Of a stretch of 10,724 bases of DNA, positions 7,174-10,724 are shown piece by piece. This DNA is from Candidatus Dadabacteria bacterium (GTDB lineage: Bacteria > Desulfobacterota_D > UBA1144 > Nemesobacterales > UBA2774). Made by a program: the position numbers and the translations under genes. Position 1 is the first letter of the stretch. Every line of letters begins with the position of its first letter. The stretch covers positions 1-10,724 of the forward strand of contig JAGVLR010000013.1 of assembly GCA_020054175.1 (NCBI GenBank), read 5' to 3'. The notes under the pieces are model-generated. The model saw only the letters and a list, made by a program, of their open reading frames with translations, was not told the DNA's origin and ran no database searches.

Positions 7174-7575
7174 ATGATATACAGATTTTTGAAACGCACA
7201 TCTGTAATATTACTCACCGTCGTTTTCGCGGTGAGCTTCGCGTCGTATTCCATCCTGAGCTATATCCCGCCCGTAGCCGCGCAGCACGAGCTCGCGTATT
7301 CCATAGAGCACTGCCCTTCGCATCAGACCGAGCCCGCCGTCAATGTTATAACGCACTTCCTCCAGGACTCGGGCAAGGAAGGGAACCAGAAGCACTGCGT
7401 CTGCTACTCGTGCGATCTTAAAAGACAGCACTTCACGAAAGAAGAAAGATTCAGCTCCCCCGTAAGGGAAGAGCTCGTAATTTATATGCCGCTCCTCAAA
7501 GAGACGGCATATGTAAAGAACTTCACGTCGAAGATCTCCACACGCGCTCCGCCGTTCTTCTCCGTAGTTTCCTAA
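7174..7575 (+). CDS. Small exported protein with a CxCxxC cluster, DUF2946-like layout
   Basis: A 133-residue protein. The N-terminus is a signal sequence: positive residues R4, K7 and R8, a hydrophobic core about 10-30, and a likely cleavage after PVAA near residue 36 (Q37 next), giving a mature periplasmic protein of about 97 residues. It contains an EHCPSH segment (C47) and a HCVCYSC segment (H74, C75, C77, C80), which could bind a metal. The C-terminus (STRAPPFFS) resembles the R-x-P-P ending I associate with DUF2946 proteins, which are small, Cys-containing and often encoded beside TonB-dependent receptors. The family link is a suggestion, not a proven match. The start at 7174 is chosen because the signal peptide begins there; the open frame extends upstream but across the hairpins. 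The ribosome site is weak (AGG only 3 nt from ATG). A metal-uptake role is inferred from the receptor gene that follows on the same strand. Confidence 0.78.
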   Translation: MIYRFLKRTSVILLTVVFAVSFASYSILSYIPPVAAQHELAYSIEHCPSHQTEPAVNVITHFLQDSGKEGNQKHCVCYSCDLKRQHFTKEERFSSPVREELVIYMPLLKETAYVKNFTSKISTRAPPFFSVVS

Positions 7576-7813
7576 ATTTCATTTTTACATATATGCAGGA
7601 CCACGGGTCCGGTCTGTACGGACGGGGCCGTAACGCGCTTATGCACAGGCGCTCCCGAGGGATTTCGATGCACCCGGGGAACCATAGAGGAATCTTAACG
7701 ACTTTCCTCCATGCGCCTTGACGCCTATCCTCACGGCCAGCCGCGCTTCCGCGCAGCACGAGTGAAAAGGAGCGGCCCCGACACCCGTGACTACACATAC
7801 TCGGAGGAGAATT
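7576..7813 (+). other. 238-bp leader before the TonB-dependent receptor, no gene seen
   Basis: I see no credible coding sequence here. It starts AT-rich (to about 7595) and then contains short perfect stems: GGACC-ACG-GGTCC (7598-7610) and TACGG-N6-CCGTA (7617-7632). None is followed by a T run, so they do not look like terminators. I looked for cobalamin, TPP and molybdenum-cofactor riboswitch landmarks and for a Fur-box-like palindrome and recognised none. The 3' end carries the receptor's ribosome site, GGAGGAG (7802-7808). Confidence 0.5.
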
Positions 7814-10063
7814 ATGCGCATTCTTGCAATTGCGTTATTCCTCTTCGTCCCGGCCGCGCTCCCGGCATTCGGGCAGGAGGAGAAGGAACAGGATGTTTTG
7901 ATATCGGACCACACGGAGCAGCATACGATGGAGACGGTCGTCGTAGAGGACAAACCTCTCGACCTGTCCGTCCCAGACAGAATGCTGAGCGGGCAGGAAG
8001 CCGAGAAGCAGATAATCGACTCGACGCCCGGAGGCATAGGGTTCGTCGATGAAAAAGAGATAGAGGAATCGAGGGCTACGACTTTGAAAGACGTCCTCAA
8101 TTACGTCCCGGGCGTTCTCGTGAGGCCGAGGTTCGGCGACGAGTCGCAGCTGATAATCCGCGGCTCGGGCCTCAGGAACAACTTCCACCTCCGCGGCGTA
8201 ACCCTTCTCATGGACGGGTTCGTCTACGGAAACGCCGACGGGTTCAGCGACTTCGAGTCGATAGAGCCGCTGACGCTGAAGTACATAGAGGTGTTCAAGG
8301 GCGCAAACTCCCTCAGGTTCGGCGGCAACACCCTCGGAGGCGCTATAAACTTCGTGACGAAAACGGGCTACGACGCCGGCATACTGGAGGCCAGGAGCCA
8401 GGTCGGCTCTTTCGGCTACTTCAAGAACTACCTCGGAACGGGGCAGGTCTACGGGCCTTTCGATTTTTATACGGGCCTCAGCGATACAGAGGTGCTCGAC
8501 CCGTACAGGAAGCACGCGAGGCAGTCGAGGAGAAGGGCCTACGGCAGCTTCGGATACGAAACGGACGGCGGCACTTCCTACAGGCTCGACGTAACTTACG
8601 TCCGCAACGAAGAGAAGCTCCCCGGCTCCCTCACCTTCCGGGAGTTCAAAGACAATGCGAGGCAGGCCAACCCTGGCAGCGTACTCTTCGACGAGGTCCG
8701 CTTCTACGACTATTACAGGATCGCGTTCAGTGTGAGGACGCCGATCGGGACCAACCAGGCCCTGGAGTTTCTCACCCAGTTCAATATCCAGAACATGGAC
8801 CACCCTCTAAGCTTCGCCGTCATCGACAACGACACCTATAACGCCGGTGCGGAAGTGAGGTATCTCTACAACACGAACATAGGCGGCATGCTTAACAACC
8901 TCGTCATGGGCGCCCAGTTCTTCTTCACCTACCAGCAGGATCTCAACTGGGCCAACGAGCAGGGGAAGAGGGGAGAGAAAACGAAAGACCAGATAAATAA
9001 ATCCCTCCTTCTCGCCTATTACGTCGAAGACCAGCTCTTCGTCGCGCCAGAGTTCTCGCTCATAGGCGGAGCGCGCGCGCAGTACGCCTACAGGTCGGTT
9101 GACGACAAGTTTCTCATAGACGATGACGACGCCTCCGGCAATACGGACTTCTTCTCCGTCACGCCCAAGCTCGGCTTCATATGGCAGACGACCCCGGAGG
9201 TGCAGTTTTTCGGAAACGTCTCGGCCAACTACGAGCCGCCGATAATGGTCGAGCTCACCTCGCCCGGCAACCTCGACGGCAGCCTCGGCGATCTCAAGGC
9301 GCAGAAGGCCCTCCAGTTCGAGCTCGGCACGCGCGGCATGCTGTGGGACAGGGTGAAGTGGGACGTCTCCGTTTACGACTACGAGATATGGGACGAGATT
9401 CAGAACATAAACGTCCAGCCCTTTCCGGACGCCCCGTTCACGATACCCAGGTATCAGAACATCGACAGGACGCGGCACTTCGGAGTCGAGGCCGGAGCGG
9501 ATATCATGCTCCTTAAGAATATGGCGTGGAGAGACCCGCTCGCCCACGGCGACACTCTGAGGTCGATAACGGCTTATACCTATTCGTACTTCGTCTTCGT
9601 CGACGACCCGGTATTCGGCGACAACGACCTCCCCGGAGCGCCGCCCCACTTCTTCGTGAGCCAGCTCAGGTACGACACTCCTGTGGGAGTCTGGGTCGCG
9701 CCAAGCATCGAAAGCGTCTTCGAGAGCTACAACGTCAACAGCGAAAACACCGCAAGGGCAGGCTCCTACACGATATTCAATCTCGAAGTAGGCTGGCAGT
9801 TCCCCGCCGGAGTGATGTTCTTCGCCGAGGTGACGAATCTATTCGACAAGAATTACGTATCCTCGGTAGTCGTCGACAGCGCCGACGAAAGATATTTCTA
9901 CCCGGGCGACGGCAGGGCGTTTTACGGCGGCATACAGTGGACGTGGCACAAGGGCGGAACGCCCGAGGGCGTCGCCATGAGCAACTCGCTCAACCAGAAC
10001 ATCGTAACCGAAACATTCAACCGGAATAACATGAACTACGCGTTCAATCAGGATAATATGTGA
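7814..10063 (+). CDS. TonB-dependent outer-membrane receptor (siderophore/metal-complex type)
   Basis: A 749-residue outer-membrane active transporter powered by TonB-ExbBD. Signal peptide about 1-20 (MRILAIALFLFVPAALPAFG); TonB box ETVVV at 40-44; plug domain about 62-185 with the typical features LKDVLNYVPGV, LIIRGSG, IEVFKGANSLRFGGNTLGGAINF; then a 22-strand-type barrel to about 711, whose last strand ends YGGIQWTW. The usual C-terminal TonB-receptor element (FAEVTNLFDKNYVSS) is present just before it. Unusually, 38 residues follow the last strand, very Asn-rich (9 Asn in the final 27). The start at 7814 is set by GGAGGAG about 5 nt upstream and by the signal peptide; the upstream ATG at 7787 lacks both. 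It follows the small CxCxxC protein by 238 bp and precedes a beta-propeller protein. Substrate unknown; the plug looks like the FecA/CirA-type superfamily in general, and metal complexes are the likely cargo. Confidence 0.95.
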   Translation: MRILAIALFLFVPAALPAFGQEEKEQDVLISDHTEQHTMETVVVEDKPLDLSVPDRMLSGQEAEKQIIDSTPGGIGFVDEKEIEESRATTLKDVLNYVPGVLVRPRFGDESQLIIRGSGLRNNFHLRGVTLLMDGFVYGNADGFSDFESIEPLTLKYIEVFKGANSLRFGGNTLGGAINFVTKTGYDAGILEARSQVGSFGYFKNYLGTGQVYGPFDFYTGLSDTEVLDPYRKHARQSRRRAYGSFGYETDGGTSYRLDVTYVRNEEKLPGSLTFREFKDNARQANPGSVLFDEVRFYDYYRIAFSVRTPIGTNQALEFLTQFNIQNMDHPLSFAVIDNDTYNAGAEVRYLYNTNIGGMLNNLVMGAQFFFTYQQDLNWANEQGKRGEKTKDQINKSLLLAYYVEDQLFVAPEFSLIGGARAQYAYRSVDDKFLIDDDDASGNTDFFSVTPKLGFIWQTTPEVQFFGNVSANYEPPIMVELTSPGNLDGSLGDLKAQKALQFELGTRGMLWDRVKWDVSVYDYEIWDEIQNINVQPFPDAPFTIPRYQNIDRTRHFGVEAGADIMLLKNMAWRDPLAHGDTLRSITAYTYSYFVFVDDPVFGDNDLPGAPPHFFVSQLRYDTPVGVWVAPSIESVFESYNVNSENTARAGSYTIFNLEVGWQFPAGVMFFAEVTNLFDKNYVSSVVVDSADERYFYPGDGRAFYGGIQWTWHKGGTPEGVAMSNSLNQNIVTETFNRNNMNYAFNQDNM

Positions 10064-10075
10064 TATCAATCGGCT

Positions 10076-10107
10076 GACGGCCGTTTCCCCGAAAGGGGGC
10101 GGCCGTC
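10076..10107. terminator. Strong GC hairpin between receptor and propeller genes
   Basis: GACGGCCG (10076-10083) pairs perfectly with CGGCCGTC (10100-10107); inside, CCCC pairs with GGGG around a GAAA tetraloop, with a small internal loop. It starts 12 bp after the receptor stop. There is no T run after it (ATTCATTGG follows), so it may be a partial terminator or a 3' mRNA-stability element that lowers expression of the next gene rather than a full stop. Confidence 0.5.
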
Positions 10108-10125
10108 ATTCATTGGAGAACGGAT

Positions 10126-10724
10126 ATGAAAATGAAAAATCCCGCAATCCTGATCGCGGCTCTCGCGGTCGTACTGGGGGCGATGGTTTATCTTCACTAC
10201 TATTCGAAACGCGGCGGAGAAGCGAAAGCGCCCGCAAACCCGGCTAACGTGTTCACATTAGGCGAGAGGATCGAAATTCCTCACGCAGGACACGGTCACG
10301 AAGTGCACGTCTCCGGCCCTTCGGTCGCTATGGACGGCTCGGGGAACGTGTTCGTCGGATGGATAGCTGAAGACCACAACACGAATAATCTCTACGTCGT
10401 AAAGCCTGTAACGGGCGGGGAAAAACCTGTACGAGTGAACCCCGAGGGACTGTCGGTAGATTCCCTCCACCAGTCGCCCGGAATCGCTGTCGGGTCCGGA
10501 GGCGAGGTTTACGTATCGTGGTCGTCGGCGAAGGAGAAGCCCGAAGGCGTCCTCTTCGCGAACGACCTGAGGCTGTCGAAGTCTCTAGACGGCGGCGCCA
10601 CTTTCGACGCGGGCGTAATCGTCAACGAAGAGAGAGACATCTCCCACACCTTCGAGGGCATGGCGGTGGACGAATCGGGCGACGTGCTCCTCGCGTGGAT
10701 AGACAGCAGGGAAGGATGGGACAA
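10126..10724 (+). CDS. Membrane-anchored beta-propeller protein with sialidase-type Asp-box (3' end cut)
   Basis: The first 199 residues are visible and the frame is still open at the window edge. The N-terminus (MKMKN, then hydrophobic about 7-25) is a signal sequence or membrane anchor, so the rest faces the periplasm or outside. Residues 53-61 are His-rich (HAGHGHEVH), followed by SGPSVAMD. Three related segments, about 67-80, 120-132 and 179-192, share an A-x-D-x-S-G-x-V-x-x-x-W pattern typical of propeller blades, and an Asp-box (S-x-D-x-G-x-T-F) lies at 153-160. This is the BNR/sialidase-fold class, but catalytic sialidase residues cannot be judged from this fragment and the fold is common in non-enzymatic proteins. 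The start at 10126 has GGAG about 8 nt upstream; Met3 is a possible alternative. It lies 62 bp after the receptor gene, across a hairpin, and probably shares its transcript. The His cluster suggests metal handling, which is inference. Confidence 0.85.
   Translation, partial: MKMKNPAILIAALAVVLGAMVYLHYYSKRGGEAKAPANPANVFTLGERIEIPHAGHGHEVHVSGPSVAMDGSGNVFVGWIAEDHNTNNLYVVKPVTGGEKPVRVNPEGLSVDSLHQSPGIAVGSGGEVYVSWSSAKEKPEGVLFANDLRLSKSLDGGATFDAGVIVNEERDISHTFEGMAVDESGDVLLAWIDSREGWD

Noticed and set aside
7576..7813. Cobalamin riboswitch or Fur box before the TonB receptor
   Set aside because: The conserved B12-box-type sequence and the Fur palindrome are not found by eye.
7835..9649. Minus-strand open frames of 322 and 280 codons opposite the receptor gene
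   Set aside because: They are mirror images of the receptor's coding strand, whose signal peptide, TonB box and plug motifs are unambiguous.

Overview
This window comes from a GC-rich Gram-negative bacterium. The outer membrane is implied by a complete TonB-dependent receptor. The genes combine high GC with frequent ATA (Ile), AGG (Arg) and TCG (Ser) codons, which is unlike classic GC-rich gammaproteobacteria. The regulator pair recalls Pseudomonas AlgB/KinB, but the codon habit suggests a deltaproteobacterium-like or candidate-phylum lineage. I cannot name the phylum from the sequence alone.

Left block (1-6986, all on the minus strand): read in the direction of transcription, the order is an AlgB/NtrC-type sigma-54-dependent response regulator (6986-5628), a 139-bp regulatory gap, a membrane histidine kinase (5488-3626), a 27-residue one-helix membrane peptide (3623-3540), kdpF (3531-3451), kdpA (3438-1750) and kdpB (1745 to beyond the left edge). 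From the kinase onward the gaps are 2, 8, 12 and 4 bp, so this is one tightly packed operon. kdpC would be expected beyond the left edge. Kdp is the high-affinity K+ pump made when K+ is scarce. In E. coli it is controlled by KdpD and the OmpR-family regulator KdpE. Here a KinB-like kinase and an AlgB-like sigma-54 activator occupy that place. The gap between regulator and kinase contains a near-consensus -24/-12 sigma-54 promoter and, about 80-115 bp upstream of the predicted start site, a repeated GCATTGCATA element that looks like an enhancer. The layout predicts a positive loop in which the activator switches on its own kinase together with the pump.

Middle (6987-7173): the gap between divergent transcription units holds a plus-strand intrinsic-terminator-like hairpin that belongs to no visible gene, a second hairpin, and a plausible promoter for the rightward genes.

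Right block (7174-10724, plus strand): a small exported protein with a CxCxxC cluster (DUF2946-like in layout), then a 238-bp leader without a recognised element, a 749-residue TonB-dependent receptor with an unusual Asn-rich C-terminal tail, a strong GC hairpin, and the first 199 residues of a membrane-anchored beta-propeller protein with an Asp-box and a His-rich N-terminal segment. Together these suggest uptake of a metal or metal complex, possibly copper; the substrate is inferred, not shown.
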